Shown piece by piece: positions 30,243 through 40,597 of a stretch of DNA of 64,000 nucleotides (position 1 is its first letter; every line of letters starts with the position of its first letter). The DNA is from Shewanella dokdonensis (GTDB lineage Bacteria > Pseudomonadota > Gammaproteobacteria > Enterobacterales > Shewanellaceae), in the NCBI RefSeq assembly GCF_018394335.1, contig NZ_CP074572.1:744001-808000 (forward strand), in the 5' to 3' direction. The position numbers and the translations under genes are program-made. The notes beneath the pieces were generated by a model that worked only from the letters and a program-made list of their open reading frames with translations, was not told where the DNA came from and did no database searches.

Positions 30243-33046
30243 ATGTCAATCAATTATCAAGCTGTAACTGAAAGTCTGCGCCAGTTGCTTGGGGAACGCG
30301 CCGTCAGCAATGATCCGGTACGACGTTTTGCCTGGTCAACTGATGCCAGTTATTTCCGTATTGTACCGGAAGTGGTGGTTCACGCTGAATCGCTCGATGA
30401 TGTGAAGAAGACCCTGGAAGTTGCCCGCCAGTATCAAGCCCCGGTAACGTTCAGAGCCGCTGGTACCAGTCTTTCTGGTCAAGCGATCGGTGAAGGTATC
30501 CTGCTGATGCTGGGATTTGATGGTTTCCGAACTATCGATATCAGTACCGACTCCAACAAGGTGACGCTAGGTGCTGCCGTTATCGGTGCCGATGCCAACG
30601 CCGCACTGAAGCCTCTGAACAAGAAGATTGGCCCTGACCCTGCAACATTGGCCTCAGCAATGGTCGGCGGGATCGTTTCTAACAATGCGTCTGGCATGTG
30701 TTGCGGCACTGCACAGAACAGTTACCAGACCATTGCATCGGTGAAACTGGTTTTGGCCGACGGCACAGAGTTAGACACCGGCTCCGAAGCTTCAAAAGAG
30801 GCGTTCCGCCAATCGCATGGCGAACTGCTGGAATCGCTGAAGAATCTCGGAGAGATGGCCCGTGCCAACGATGCTTTAGCCGCCCGCATTCGCAAAAAAT
30901 ATGCGATTAAAAACACCACAGGTTACAGCCTGAATTCACTGGTGGATTTTGCCGACCCATTTGACATTATCAACCACGTTTTGGTTGGTGCTGAAGGCAC
31001 GCTGGCGTTCGTTAACGAAGTGACCTACCACACAGTTGATGAAGCTAAATTTAAAGCCTCGGCACTGGCAGTATTCTTCAATATGGAAGATGCCTCACGC
31101 GCCATTCCACCCATCCAAGGTGAAAGTGTCGCCGCAGCGAACTGCTGGACTGGGCGTCTATCAAAGCCGTTACCGGTAAACCTGGGATGCCAGATTGGCT
31201 GAGCCAACTGCCAGAAGGCGCAGCAATCCTATTGATTGAGTCCCGCGCTAACGACCAAGCAACCCTAGAAAAATACACTCAAGATGTGATCCAAAAGCTG
31301 TCGCATATTGAGACTGAACGCCCGATTACCTTCAGTACCGATCCTGCGGTATACGGTAAATATTGGGCAATGCGTTCCGGTCTATTCCCAATTATCGGTG
31401 GCGCCCGTCCGAAAGGCACCTCGGTGATTATCGAAGACATTGCCGTTGAAGTAGAGCATCTGGCCAGTTGCGCCCATGATCTGACAGCCCTATTCCATAA
31501 ATTTGGTTATCACGAAGGGGTTATTTACGGCCATGCGCTGGCAGGTAACTTCCACTTCATCATCACTCCGACCTTCCATTCCGAAGAAGATATCACCCGC
31601 TTCCATGACTTTATGGATGCCGTCGCTGACATGGTGATCAACAAATACGATGGTTCGATGAAGGCTGAACACGGTACTGGCCGTGCGGTAGCGCCATTCG
31701 TAGAATTGGAATGGGGTCACGAAGCCTACACGCTGATGAAGAGCATCAAACAGATCTTCGATCCTCAAGGCCTGCTGAACCCCGGTGTTATCCTTAACGA
31801 TGACAAACAGGTGCATGTCAAAAATATCAAGCCATGTCCTGTGGTGGATGATTTTGTAGACCGTTGTATTGAATGTGGTTTCTGCGAAAAAACCTGTCCG
31901 ACATCGGCATTGAACCTGACACCTCGGCAACGTATCGCCACCCTGCGTGAAATTGCCCGATTAGAGGAAACCGGTGACAAAGCCGCCGCGGAAAAAATGC
32001 GCGTTGCTGCCAAATATGATGTGGTTGATACTTGTGCGGCCTGTCAGTTGTGTACCATTGCCTGTCCAGTAGACAACAGCATGGGGCAACTGGTGCGTAA
32101 ACTGCGTACCCCTTATATCACCAGCACCCAGCAGAAGGTCTTGGATTTCCAAGCAAAGAACTGGGGCGCCGTGAATACTGTGCTAAGCAGTGGCTTTAAC
32201 ATTCTCAACATCATCCATAAAGTGACTGGCGACAGCATCACTGGCGGTATGATGAAAGCTGGCCGTGCGCTTTCAGCCGAAGTGCCTTATTGGAATCCAG
32301 ATTTCCCGAAAGGCGGTAATCTGCCACAGCCATCTACCCCTAAACCAGGTCAACCTACCGTTGTTTACTTTGCCGCCTGTGGTGGCCGTACCTTTGGCCC
32401 GACACCGGTCGATCCCGATGATCGTACCTTGCCGGATGTCGTGGTTACGCTGCTGGAACGCGCCGGTTACAACATCATCACGCCACCTAAGACCCGCAGC
32501 CTGTGCTGTGGTCAGATGTGGGAATCCAAAGGCGACTTTAAAAACGCTAACGGTAAACGTGATGAGTTGATTGAAGTACTGCGGAAGATCTCCAACAACG
32601 GTGAAATACCGATTGTGATTGATGCGCTGTCATGCACTTACCGTACATTGACAGGCAACCCAGACTTTAAGATCCTCGATCTGGTGGACTTCCTCCACGA
32701 TGAAGTGATGCCTAAGCTGAAGCTGACCAAGAAACCTAAGGTGGCACTGCACCTGGGATGTTCAGCGCGCAAGATGCACATCGAACCGAAAATGGAGGCG
32801 ATCACTGCGGCCTGTGCTGACAGCATAGTGAAACCCGCAGGGATTGACTGCTGTGGTTATGCAGGCGAAAAAGGTCTGTATAAACCAGAAATCAATGCCA
32901 CAGCCCTGCGCAACATTAAGAAACTGTTGCCAGCTGAGGTCAATGAAGGCTACTACGCTAACCGCATGTGTGAAGTGGGTTTGAGCCATCACAGCGGCGT
33001 ATCGTACCGCCATTTGGCTTATCTGTTGGAAGAATGCAGCCGCTGA
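30243..33046 (+). CDS. dld: FAD/Fe-S respiratory D-lactate dehydrogenase (Dld-II type; one apparent frameshift)
   Basis: Oxidises D-lactate to pyruvate and feeds electrons to quinone; corresponds to the Dld-II protein of the Shewanella lactate cluster. Corrected length 934 residues. The N-terminal FAD-binding (PCMH) domain has TFRAAGTSLSGQAIGEGI; a C-terminal FAD-linked oxidase region precedes two 4Fe-4S motifs, CIECGFCEKTCP and CAACQLCTIACP. Two CCG-type cysteine motifs follow (CCGQMW, CCGYAG). The break is near 31138-31140, where one missing G restores ESVAAAELLDWASIKAVTG. The true start is ATG 30243 (MSINYQAV), not the upstream in-frame start at 30213. A terminator follows, so lldEFG has its own promoter. 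Confidence 0.92.
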
Positions 33047-33058
33047 TAAGTTGAGTTT

Positions 33059-33086
33059 GAAAAGGGAGTATTTACTCCCTTTTTCA
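33059..33086 (+). terminator. Rho-independent terminator of dld
   Basis: Stem AGGGAGT/ACTCCCT with an ATTT loop between an A-run and a T-run, 12 bases after the dld stop. Confidence 0.88.
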
Positions 33087-33346
33087 TTTATGTGATGTAA
33101 TAAAATTCCGTGGTAAAAAACCAACGGCAATATAAAAATAAACAATAATAATCAATATGTTATATTTTCCCATTTTTGAAAAAATATATTTTGTCATTTA
33201 CTGAATAGCTACTGTTGCTCTGCTAGCCGAAGGTATATATTCGCTAGCGCATACGGTAACCGGCAATCGATACAAGCTGAAGCAGTGAGCCACACTGCCA
33301 CCGGTCCGAATGTGAGCAAAGTTGATAAAAGCACTAAGGAAACGCC
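33087..33346 (+). promoter_or_regulatory. Probable promoter region of lldEFG
   Basis: 260 AT-rich bases between the dld terminator and lldE. No gene and no CRP consensus was seen; the spacing and terminator imply a separate promoter here, but I could not pick clear -35/-10 elements. Confidence 0.4.
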
Positions 33347-34090
33347 ATGAAAATAGCTTTATTTATCCCTTGTCTGGTCAATCAGCTGCTGCCACAAGTA
33401 GCGATTGCCACAACGGAATTACTCGAAAAACTGGGGCATGACGTAATACTGCCGGAAGGACAAACCTGTTGTGGTCAACCTATGACTAACTCAGGCTGTT
33501 TTAACGAAGCCCGCAGTACCGTGATGAAACTGCTCAATGCCTTTAAAGGTGTTGAATGCGATGCCATCGTTTGCCCGGCTGCGTCCTGTTTGGTCGCCGC
33601 CAAGGAAAACTTTCACGAATATGATAACAGTCCAGAAGCCAAGGCGGTTATCGATAAGCTCTACGAACTGACCGAGTTCCTGCATGATGTGGCACCGGTA
33701 GACAGCTTCCCACGCGCATTCCCGCATAAAGTTAGCCTGCAGTTATCCTGCCACGGCTTGCGTATGCTGGAATTAGCCAATGCCAGTGAATCTATGAAAC
33801 CTGGATTCAACAAAATGGCGGCATTGCTGGAAAAAGTCCCAGGAGTTGAGATCCTCTATCCAGAACCTCGTGATGAATGCTGTGGTTTTGGTGGTACTTT
33901 CGCCATGGATGAAGGTGCCGTATCGGCCAAAATGGGCAATGACAAAGCACAAGCCCATGCCAATACTGGCGCAGAATATATCGTCGGCTTTGACCCATCT
34001 TGCCTGATGCATTTGGATGGTCTGATACGCCGCCGACAACTGCCGATTGAAATCCGCCATCTGGCGCAGATCCTCAACGACGCCATCTAG
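33347..34090 (+). CDS. lldE: L-lactate dehydrogenase complex subunit LldE
   Basis: Cysteine-rich-domain protein, 247 residues, of the LldEFG (LutABC) complex that oxidises L-lactate to pyruvate at the membrane. It has two CCG domains: CCGQPMTNSGC (about residue 43) and DECCGFGGTFAMDEGAVSAKMG (about 180), as in heterodisulfide reductase subunit-like proteins. ATG at 33347 gives MKIALFIPCLVNQLLPQ, the usual N-terminus. lldF starts 10 bases after its stop. Confidence 0.94.
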   Translation: MKIALFIPCLVNQLLPQVAIATTELLEKLGHDVILPEGQTCCGQPMTNSGCFNEARSTVMKLLNAFKGVECDAIVCPAASCLVAAKENFHEYDNSPEAKAVIDKLYELTEFLHDVAPVDSFPRAFPHKVSLQLSCHGLRMLELANASESMKPGFNKMAALLEKVPGVEILYPEPRDECCGFGGTFAMDEGAVSAKMGNDKAQAHANTGAEYIVGFDPSCLMHLDGLIRRRQLPIEIRHLAQILNDAI

Positions 34091-34100
34091 GAGCCACGTG

Positions 34101-35480
34101 ATGTCACAAGCACAAACCAGCGTTGGCCACGCCGAAAAGGCCGATATATTTTGCAAAGATGAAGCCCGTGTTGACTGGCATTCCAAAGCACTTTGGTTAC
34201 TACGCCAGAAACGCGACCGGGCGGCGGCAGCGGTGCCGGAATGGGAAGAGCTACGGACGCTCGGCTCTGAAATCAAGCTGCACACCTTGACCCACCTGCC
34301 ACAATATTTGGAACAGTTTGAAGCCAATTGCCAGAAGAATGGCATTATTGTGCATTGGGCTAAAGACGGTGATGAACACAACCGCATCGTTCATGAGATC
34401 CTCAGCAAACACCAGGTGAAAAAGCTGGTGAAATCCAAATCGATGCTGACGGAAGAATGTCACCTCAATCCTTATCTGGAAAGTAAGGGCATTGAGGTCA
34501 TCGACACCGACCTAGGTGAACGCATTATTCAGCTCAACAAGCAGCCGCCTTCACATATTGTGGTGCCCGCCATCCATCTGAAAAAAGAGGAAGTGGGCGA
34601 GCTGTTCCACGAAAAAATCGGCACCGAAAAAGGTGCCAGCGACCCAACCTATCTGACCCGTGCCGCCCGTGCGCATCTGCGTGAGCAGTTTCTAACTGCC
34701 GATGCGGGGATGACCGGCGTTAACATGGCCATTGCCGAAGAGGGTGCCATCGTCGTGTGCACCAACGAAGGTAATGCCGACATGGGTTGCAACTTGCCTA
34801 AACTGACGCTGCACTCTATGGGTATCGATAAGCTGATCCCTAACAAAGAAGCCGCATCAGTGCTGTTACGTACCTTGGCACGCAACGCCATTGGTCAGTT
34901 GATCACCACTTACAGCAGTTTCTATCACGGGCCAAAACCCGGTGGTGAAATGCATGTGATCATCGTCGACAATGGCCGTAGTGAAATGCTGAAAGATAAA
35001 CTGCTGGCAGAAAGTTTGAAATGTATCCGCTGTGGCGGCTGCATGAACACCTGTCCGGTTTATCGCCGCAGCGGCGGCTATAGCTATAACTACTTTATTC
35101 CTGGACCGATTGGTATTGCTGTGGGGTCGAAACACGATGATACCAATACCATTCCCTGGGCTTGTACCTTGTGTGGTTCCTGTACCTATGTCTGCCCGAC
35201 CAAAGTACCGCTGCACAACATTATTGCCTACCAACGGCGCCTAAAAGCTGAGGCAGGCAAACTGCCTTACGGTAAAGCCGGATATATGCCAATGGTTGGT
35301 AAGCTGATGTCTAGCCCTACCCTGCTGAACTGCGCCATGAGTGTGGCCCGTTTCAGCCTGCGCTATCTCCCAGGCAGTATGCTCAAGCCGTTTGCTGGTG
35401 CTTGGGGAAAATACCGTGAGCTGCCAAAAGCGCCCGCCTCCAGTTTTGAGGCTTGGTACAAGAAGAACAGGAGCAAATAA
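34101..35480 (+). CDS. lldF: L-lactate dehydrogenase complex iron-sulfur subunit LldF
   Basis: Ferredoxin-type subunit of the LldEFG complex, 459 residues. The N-terminal two thirds is the LutB/LUD domain, with GMTGVNMAIAEEGAIVVCTNEGN. Two 4Fe-4S motifs follow: CIRCGGCMNTCPVYR and CTLCGSCTYVCPTKVPLH. An earlier in-frame start at 34047 lies inside lldE and is rejected; ATG 34101 is preceded by GGAG. lldG starts immediately after the stop. Confidence 0.95.
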   Translation: MSQAQTSVGHAEKADIFCKDEARVDWHSKALWLLRQKRDRAAAAVPEWEELRTLGSEIKLHTLTHLPQYLEQFEANCQKNGIIVHWAKDGDEHNRIVHEILSKHQVKKLVKSKSMLTEECHLNPYLESKGIEVIDTDLGERIIQLNKQPPSHIVVPAIHLKKEEVGELFHEKIGTEKGASDPTYLTRAARAHLREQFLTADAGMTGVNMAIAEEGAIVVCTNEGNADMGCNLPKLTLHSMGIDKLIPNKEAASVLLRTLARNAIGQLITTYSSFYHGPKPGGEMHVIIVDNGRSEMLKDKLLAESLKCIRCGGCMNTCPVYRRSGGYSYNYFIPGPIGIAVGSKHDDTNTIPWACTLCGSCTYVCPTKVPLHNIIAYQRRLKAEAGKLPYGKAGYMPMVGKLMSSPTLLNCAMSVARFSLRYLPGSMLKPFAGAWGKYRELPKAPASSFEAWYKKNRSK

Positions 35481-35481
35481 C

Positions 35482-36050
35482 ATGTCCAGTAAAGCCGAAA
35501 TGCTGGCAGCGCTTAAGTCTGTCGCTCTGCCTGAACATCCAATGCCAAAAGTTGAGATTGCGCCACGCTTGGATGATCTCATTGGTCAGTATGAAGCTAG
35601 CCTCAAAGCCTGTGGCGGTACGCTCATTAGAGACAACGCCTTGGCCGCACTGCAAAACCAGGTAGACGCCTTGGTGGCCGAAGGTAAGCAGGTAATCTCT
35701 CGGGTGGATGCCGTCGCCGGAAACCGCGAGGTGCCAAGCGATCCACACGCACTGAAAGATATCAACTACGCGGTGATCCCTGGGCAGCTAGGTGTAGCGG
35801 AAAATGGTTCTATCTGGGTCACTGAAGAGTTAGCGGGGATCCGTATTGCGCCATTTATCTGCGAAAACCTGATGCTGGTATTGAAAGCCGAAGATGTAGT
35901 GGCCAACATGCACCAAGCACTGGCGAAAATCAGCCTAGATGACACAGGTTTTGGCGTGTTCATTGCGGGCCCTCAAAAACTGCCGACATTGAACAAGCGC
36001 TGGTCATCGGTGCTCACGGTGCCTGCACTTTAAATGTGTATCTGATTTAA
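35482..36050 (+). CDS. lldG: L-lactate dehydrogenase complex subunit LldG (one apparent frameshift)
   Basis: LutC/YkgG-family subunit of the L-lactate dehydrogenase complex. Starts at ATG 35482, one base after the lldF stop, with GAGCAAATAAC before it. The core ([19 protein letters not shown]) is intact. At the C-run 35970-35972 one C is missing; correction reads [29 protein letters not shown] and stops at 36048-36050, giving 189 residues. Without it the protein would end in an unrelated tail at 36033. The [11 protein letters not shown] motif is highly conserved in the family, so the correction is secure. Confidence 0.92.
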
Positions 36051-36065
36051 CGCCGAAAACCCGTT

Positions 36066-36092
36066 AAAAAAGCCGCAGCAATGCGGCTTTTT
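36066..36092. terminator. Bidirectional terminator between lldG and pgpA
   Basis: A-run, stem AAGCCGCA/TGCGGCTT with a GCAA tetraloop, T-run, serving lldG and also pgpA on the other strand. Confidence 0.88.
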
Positions 36093-36172
36093 ACTCACTA
36101 AGATTCTGACGTAGCACACCACTAATCAATATTCGTCGGCAGGTTTAGCTAACACACTTCAAGCAGCGAGGT

Positions 36173-36662
36173 TTAAACCCATAACACGATTAGCTGCAAT
36201 AACAGACAAGCCACAACGCCCGCGAGAATATCGTCGGCCATTACGCCGAGTCCGCCTTTCACGTTTCTATCTAACCAACGAATTGGCCAAGGTTTGACAA
36301 TATCGAAGAAACGGAACAGTACAAAACCTACGATTGGCCATTGCCAGCCGGCCGGAGCAGCCAGCATGGTCAACAGATAACCCGCCACTTCATCCCAAAC
36401 AATCGCCTTGTGGTCATGAACGCCCAGATCGCGACAGGTCTTGTCACAGATATAGATCCCCGCGACACACACCATCAGGGTAACAATGACATAAGTCGAT
36501 AGCGGCAACAAACTCAGCAACAGATACAAGGGCACGGCAGCCAAGGTGCCAAAAGTGCCTGGTGCAACCGCGGCCAAACCACTGCCAAAACCCAACGCCA
36601 GAAAATGGATAGGATTACGCAGGCTAAGTGCCGCTAACCGTTTGTCTTTAGAAAAAACTCAT
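36173..36662 (-). CDS. pgpA: Phosphatidylglycerophosphatase A (one apparent frameshift)
   Basis: Inner-membrane phosphatase that makes phosphatidylglycerol. The C-terminal 140 residues read from 36595 with the family N-box FGSGLAAVAPGTFGTLAA and DEVAGY. An ATG at 36660-36662 overlaps the thiL stop as ATGA, but the frame breaks in the A-run 36652-36657 (six where five fits); removing one base reads MSFSKDKRLAALSLRNPIHFLALG into the conserved domain, 162 residues in all. The ATGA overlap with thiL and the usual thiL-pgpA order support this start. Confidence 0.9.
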
Positions 36663-37618
36663 TGAAAATGCTCGAATCCCTGTTGTGTCGGCACAAACTC
36701 TTCGCCCTTAAATTGCAATTTGAGCTTGTTTACTGCCTGGATCTGACCAATCTGGGTAAAACGCACGCCAGCATGGCTCAGAGCCGTATCCAATGCTCCC
36801 CGCTGCGCCTCTGGCACAGTGAACAGCAACTCATAGTCTTCACCGCCACACAAGGCATAGTTCAGCGCGGTTTCTAGCGTGACACTGTCACTCATGGCTG
36901 GTGATAGTGGCAATTTTTCCACATCGATCACTGCGCCGACACCAGACGCTTTCAGTACATGGCAGATATCAGAATTAAGCCCATCAGAAAGGTCGATAGC
37001 GCTGGAGGCCAAGCCACGCAGCGATTGTCCGGCCAGCACCCGTGGTGATGGATGGTAATGCCGATTAATCAGAAATTCGCGATGCTCGCTACTCACGGTT
37101 CTGCTGCCTCGCAGGATATCCAACCCCAGTGCAGAATCGCCCAGCGTGCCGGTCACATAGATCCAATCGCCAGGTTTGGCACCACTGCGCGTCAGCGCCT
37201 TGCCTTCAGGCACCTGGCCATGCACGGTAATAGTGATCGATTTGGGGCCGCGGGTTGTGTCGCCACCCACCAGAGCAATCATGTAATAATCGGCCGCCTC
37301 AAACAGGCCGGAGGCAAAGCCTTGCAGCCACAAATCATCGGCGGTTGGCATGGTGAGCGCGAGAGTCATCCAGGCGGGTTCTGCGCCCATGGCCGCCAAA
37401 TCCGACAGGTTGACCGCTAAGGATTTATAACCCAGCGCCTGTGGTGGCATTTGTGGTAAGAAGTGCACATTTTCCACTAGCGTATCGGTGGATATTGCGA
37501 GCAATTTATTTTCAGCAGGCTTTACCAGCGCACAATCATCGCCAATCCCCAGCTTAACATCCTTGCGGTGTTGGCTCTGGCCGGTAAAGTAATGTTCGAT
37601 CAGTTGGAATTCTTTCAT
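36659..37618 (-). CDS. thiL: Thiamine-monophosphate kinase ThiL
   Basis: Phosphorylates thiamine monophosphate to thiamine pyrophosphate. The start is placed at the ATG 37616-37618 (MKEFQLIEHYF), the standard N-terminus; the longer frame to 37654 adds 12 unrelated residues. Family markers: GIGDDCALV, the SDLAAMGAEPAW box, GGDTTRG, and the C-terminal CGGEDYELLFT, all in an AIR-synthase fold. Length 319 residues is normal. It lies between nusB and pgpA and overlaps pgpA by four bases. Confidence 0.95.
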   Translation of the reverse strand: MKEFQLIEHYFTGQSQHRKDVKLGIGDDCALVKPAENKLLAISTDTLVENVHFLPQMPPQALGYKSLAVNLSDLAAMGAEPAWMTLALTMPTADDLWLQGFASGLFEAADYYMIALVGGDTTRGPKSITITVHGQVPEGKALTRSGAKPGDWIYVTGTLGDSALGLDILRGSRTVSSEHREFLINRHYHPSPRVLAGQSLRGLASSAIDLSDGLNSDICHVLKASGVGAVIDVEKLPLSPAMSDSVTLETALNYALCGGEDYELLFTVPEAQRGALDTALSHAGVRFTQIGQIQAVNKLKLQFKGEEFVPTQQGFEHFQ

Positions 37619-37697
37619 TGTTACTCTGGTCGATACCGACCTCCCGTTTGCCAATGAAAAAACGGTACCCGAAGATACCGTTTATCGAGTCCCGCAA

Positions 37698-38105
37698 TTA
37701 CTTGCTGTTGACCAGCTTGTCCAGAATGCCGTTCACAAACTTATGGCTGTCTTCTGCACCAAAGGTCTTTGCCAGTTCAATGGCTTCGTTAATTACCACT
37801 TTGAAGGGCGTATCTTTACGATAGGTCAATTCAAAAGCAGCCAGTCGCAGAATCGCTTTTTCTATCGGATCAACTTCATCCAGCGGGCGTTGTTCCAGAT
37901 AAGGTGTCACCAGCTTATCCAACTCAGCCTGTTTGCCAGCTGTACCGACAAACAGCTCACGGAAATAGGGAACATCAACCCCATCGATGTTTTGCTCGGT
38001 CAGAAATTCGTGTTCAACGTCTGCAATATTGTTCCCGCTCAACTGCCATGAATACATGGCCTGTACCGCTAAACGGCGGGCTCTGCGGCGCTCAGAAGGT
38101 TTCAT
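37698..38105 (-). CDS. nusB: Transcription antitermination factor NusB
   Basis: Binds boxA RNA with NusE (S10) to suppress termination in rRNA operons. An all-helical 135-residue protein with [25 protein letters not shown] at the start and the ILRLAAFEL and [17 protein letters not shown] boxes. It follows ribH by 11 bases and precedes thiL, the usual order in gammaproteobacteria. Confidence 0.95.
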   Translation of the reverse strand: MKPSERRRARRLAVQAMYSWQLSGNNIADVEHEFLTEQNIDGVDVPYFRELFVGTAGKQAELDKLVTPYLEQRPLDEVDPIEKAILRLAAFELTYRKDTPFKVVINEAIELAKTFGAEDSHKFVNGILDKLVNSK

Positions 38106-38116
38106 GCTATTTCCCG

Positions 38117-38593
38117 TTACAGATGTTGCTCAAGCTGTTGCAGCACGTTGATCATCTCTAGCAGACTCAGTGCAGCTTCGCCGCCTTTATTGCCCACTTT
38201 AACGCCTGCGCGGTCAATTGCCTGTTCAATGGTATCTGTGGTCAGCACGCCGAAAGAAACCGGAATATCAAATTCCAATGCCACGTGTGCCAGACCTTTG
38301 TTGCATTCACCGGCCACAAAATCAAAATGTGGTGTACCACCACGGATCACCGCGCCCAGCGCGATAATACCATCAAACTTACCACTGGCAGCGACGCGAC
38401 GAGCGGTCAAAGGTAGCTCATAAGCACCAGGGACGCGGACAACGGTGATGTTGTCTTCATCTACTTGACCAAAGCGTTTCAGGGTATCCAGCGCCCCTTC
38501 CAACAGACTGTCCACAATAAAGCTGTTAAAGCGGGACACCACAATTGCCACTTTGGCATTTTTTGCTTCGATATTACCTTGAACCACGTTCAT
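38117..38593 (-). CDS. ribH: 6,7-dimethyl-8-ribityllumazine synthase RibH
   Basis: Condenses the ribitylamino-pyrimidine with dihydroxybutanone phosphate, the penultimate step of riboflavin synthesis. 158 residues with [20 protein letters not shown], the [11 protein letters not shown] box, and the catalytic-region [17 protein letters not shown]. It sits between ribBX and nusB. Confidence 0.96.
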   Translation of the reverse strand: MNVVQGNIEAKNAKVAIVVSRFNSFIVDSLLEGALDTLKRFGQVDEDNITVVRVPGAYELPLTARRVAASGKFDGIIALGAVIRGGTPHFDFVAGECNKGLAHVALEFDIPVSFGVLTTDTIEQAIDRAGVKVGNKGGEAALSLLEMINVLQQLEQHL

Positions 38594-38697
38594 GTCGTTA
38601 CCTAACTAAACTAAAGAGCACCCAGCTAAGGGCAAAAATTGGCGCTATGATAGCATGCAATCCCCACCTGCGCCGCTGAGATTTACGAAATTATCGC

Positions 38698-39816
38698 TTA
38701 ATTACTGTCTGTCTCATCTGGAATATATTCGGTCACTTCCAGACCAAAGCCACCCAAGGAATGATAGCGTTTCACTGAACTCAGTAAACGCATGCGCTTA
38801 ACCCCAAGCGTTGCCAGGATCTGTGAACCCACCCCAACCCGCTGCGAGGTTTTTGCAATCGTGCTGGCGGCAGTTGCTCGCCTTTGTCTTCGGCTTCAAA
38901 GGCTTTTACCTTGGCGATGATATCCGCCATAGGTTGCTGATTGCCCAGCAGCAACACCACACCGCCTTCTTTGCCGATAAGTGCCATGGCTTTATCCAGT
39001 GGCCAACTGCGGGCTTCGTCACGTTCGGAATACAACAGATCATGGAAAGTATTTTGCAAATGCACTCGCACCAGCAGGTTATCTTTGATCTCGCCACGCA
39101 CCATCGCATAGTGCAGTTGGTTATCAATGGTGTCGCGGAAAGTATGCAGTTCAAACGCCCCAAACCGGGTTGGCAGTTTACATTTACCTTCTAAAATCAC
39201 CGTGGTTTCAGTGTTGTTGCGGTATTCAATCAGATCCGCAATGGTGCCGACTTTGATGCCATGCGTTTCAGCAAAGGCTTCCAGTTGTGGCCGCCGCGCC
39301 ATAGTGCCATCTTCATTGAGCACTTCCACAATCACAGCTGCGGGTTCTAACCCAGCTAAACGTGCCAGATCACAGCCTGGCTTCGGTATGACCAGCACGC
39401 ACTAATACGCCACCATCTTGCGCCATCAACGGGAAGATATGTCCCGGCTGTACCAGATCTGACGGTTTAGCCTGTTTCGCAACGGCTTTTTGCACAGTGA
39501 CGGCTCGATCCTGAGCACTAATGCCAGTAGTCACGCCTTCAGCGGCTTCGATAGATACGGTGAAGTTGGTAGAAAACGGTGCGCCGTTATCACGCACCAT
39601 CAATGGCAGATGCAACTGCTGACAACGCGCTTTGCTCAAGGTCAGGCAGATAAGTCCACGGCCATAACGCGCCATAAAGTTAATGGCTTCCGGCGTAATT
39701 TTTTCGGCGGCAATGATAATATCGCCTTCGTTTTCCCGGTCTTCATCATCCATCAGGATCACCATTTTGCCCTGACGAATATCTTCGACGATCTCTTCAA
39801 TACTGTGTAACGCCAT
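38698..39816 (-). CDS. ribBX: 3,4-dihydroxy-2-butanone-4-phosphate synthase with degenerate GTP cyclohydrolase II domain, RibBX type (two apparent frameshifts)
   Basis: N-terminal domain (about 1-200) makes dihydroxybutanone phosphate from ribulose 5-phosphate: [10 protein letters not shown] and RAGHTEA are intact. The C-terminal domain resembles GTP cyclohydrolase II but lacks its three zinc cysteines (region [20 protein letters not shown]), so it should be inactive, as in the RibBX variant described in Shewanella; a separate ribA is then needed. Breaks: 39379-39380 (one base extra, restoring [13 protein letters not shown]) and near 38866 (one missing, restoring [21 protein letters not shown]). 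Corrected length 372 residues, ending at 38698. Confidence 0.9.
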
Positions 39817-39938
39817 GATACGACCCCATATACTTCAGGTTCCACACGCTGCGGTATCCAGCCCTGTGGTAGTTCAGTGTGATAAATTTTAACCTGTATT
39901 CAGCCATGCTCCAGTGCATAACCAGGAAATAAGTGCGA

Positions 39939-40595
39939 CTAGCGGATAAATCCAGCCCGAGCAAGTTGCGCCAGTGAAACGCCACCACTGGCTTGTTCTG
40001 CTGATGTCTGTTGCATCAACCGCTCCAAGTAGCGCGCAATCTGATCCACTTCCAGATTGACCCTATCGCCCGCTTTCAACAATGGCATGGTGGTTTCGCC
40101 AGACGTGTGTGGCACTATGGTCAAACGGAAACGGTTACCACTGACTTCATTGACGGTCAGGCTGACGCCATCAATCGCAATCGAACCTTTGTGGGCAATA
40201 TAACGCGCTAACGCCTGCGGCGCTTCCAGCCAGTATTCGGTGGCCTGACCACGGGCGCTAATTTCCAGTACCCGCGCCAGTCCATCGACATGACCACTGA
40301 CCAGATGTCCGCCTAGGCGAGTGCTGGGCGTGACGGCTTTTTCCAGGTTCACTGCCTGACCAACTTGATAATGGTTAAAACCAGTGAGACTGACGGTTTC
40401 CGCCGAGATATCGGCAACATAGCCATCGGCTAACCGCTCAACCACGGTCAGGCATACGCCATTGGTGGCGATACTGTCACCTAACTGCACATCGTTTAAA
40501 TCCAGCTTGCCGCTGGACACGGTTAGACGAATATCATCTCCGCGGCGCTCAATACGGCTGAGGCGACCAACGGCCTCAATGATCCCGGTAAACAT
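39939..40595 (-). CDS. ribE: Riboflavin synthase alpha subunit RibE
   Basis: Dismutates two lumazines to riboflavin. The start is the ATG 40593-40595 (MFTGIIEAVG, the conserved first strand); the frame extends three codons further. The two homologous lumazine-binding barrels are visible: GDSIATNGVCLTV in the first and GSIAIDGVSLTVNEV in the second, each with the ligand-binding Ser/Thr-Val pattern. 218 residues. It starts two bases after the ribD stop. Confidence 0.95.
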   Translation of the reverse strand: MFTGIIEAVGRLSRIERRGDDIRLTVSSGKLDLNDVQLGDSIATNGVCLTVVERLADGYVADISAETVSLTGFNHYQVGQAVNLEKAVTPSTRLGGHLVSGHVDGLARVLEISARGQATEYWLEAPQALARYIAHKGSIAIDGVSLTVNEVSGNRFRLTIVPHTSGETTMPLLKAGDRVNLEVDQIARYLERLMQQTSAEQASGGVSLAQLARAGFIR

Positions 40596-40597
40596 GG

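Noticed and set aside
39817-39938. FMN riboswitch before ribBX
   Set aside because: The 122 bases upstream of ribBX show none of the conserved FMN-aptamer blocks.
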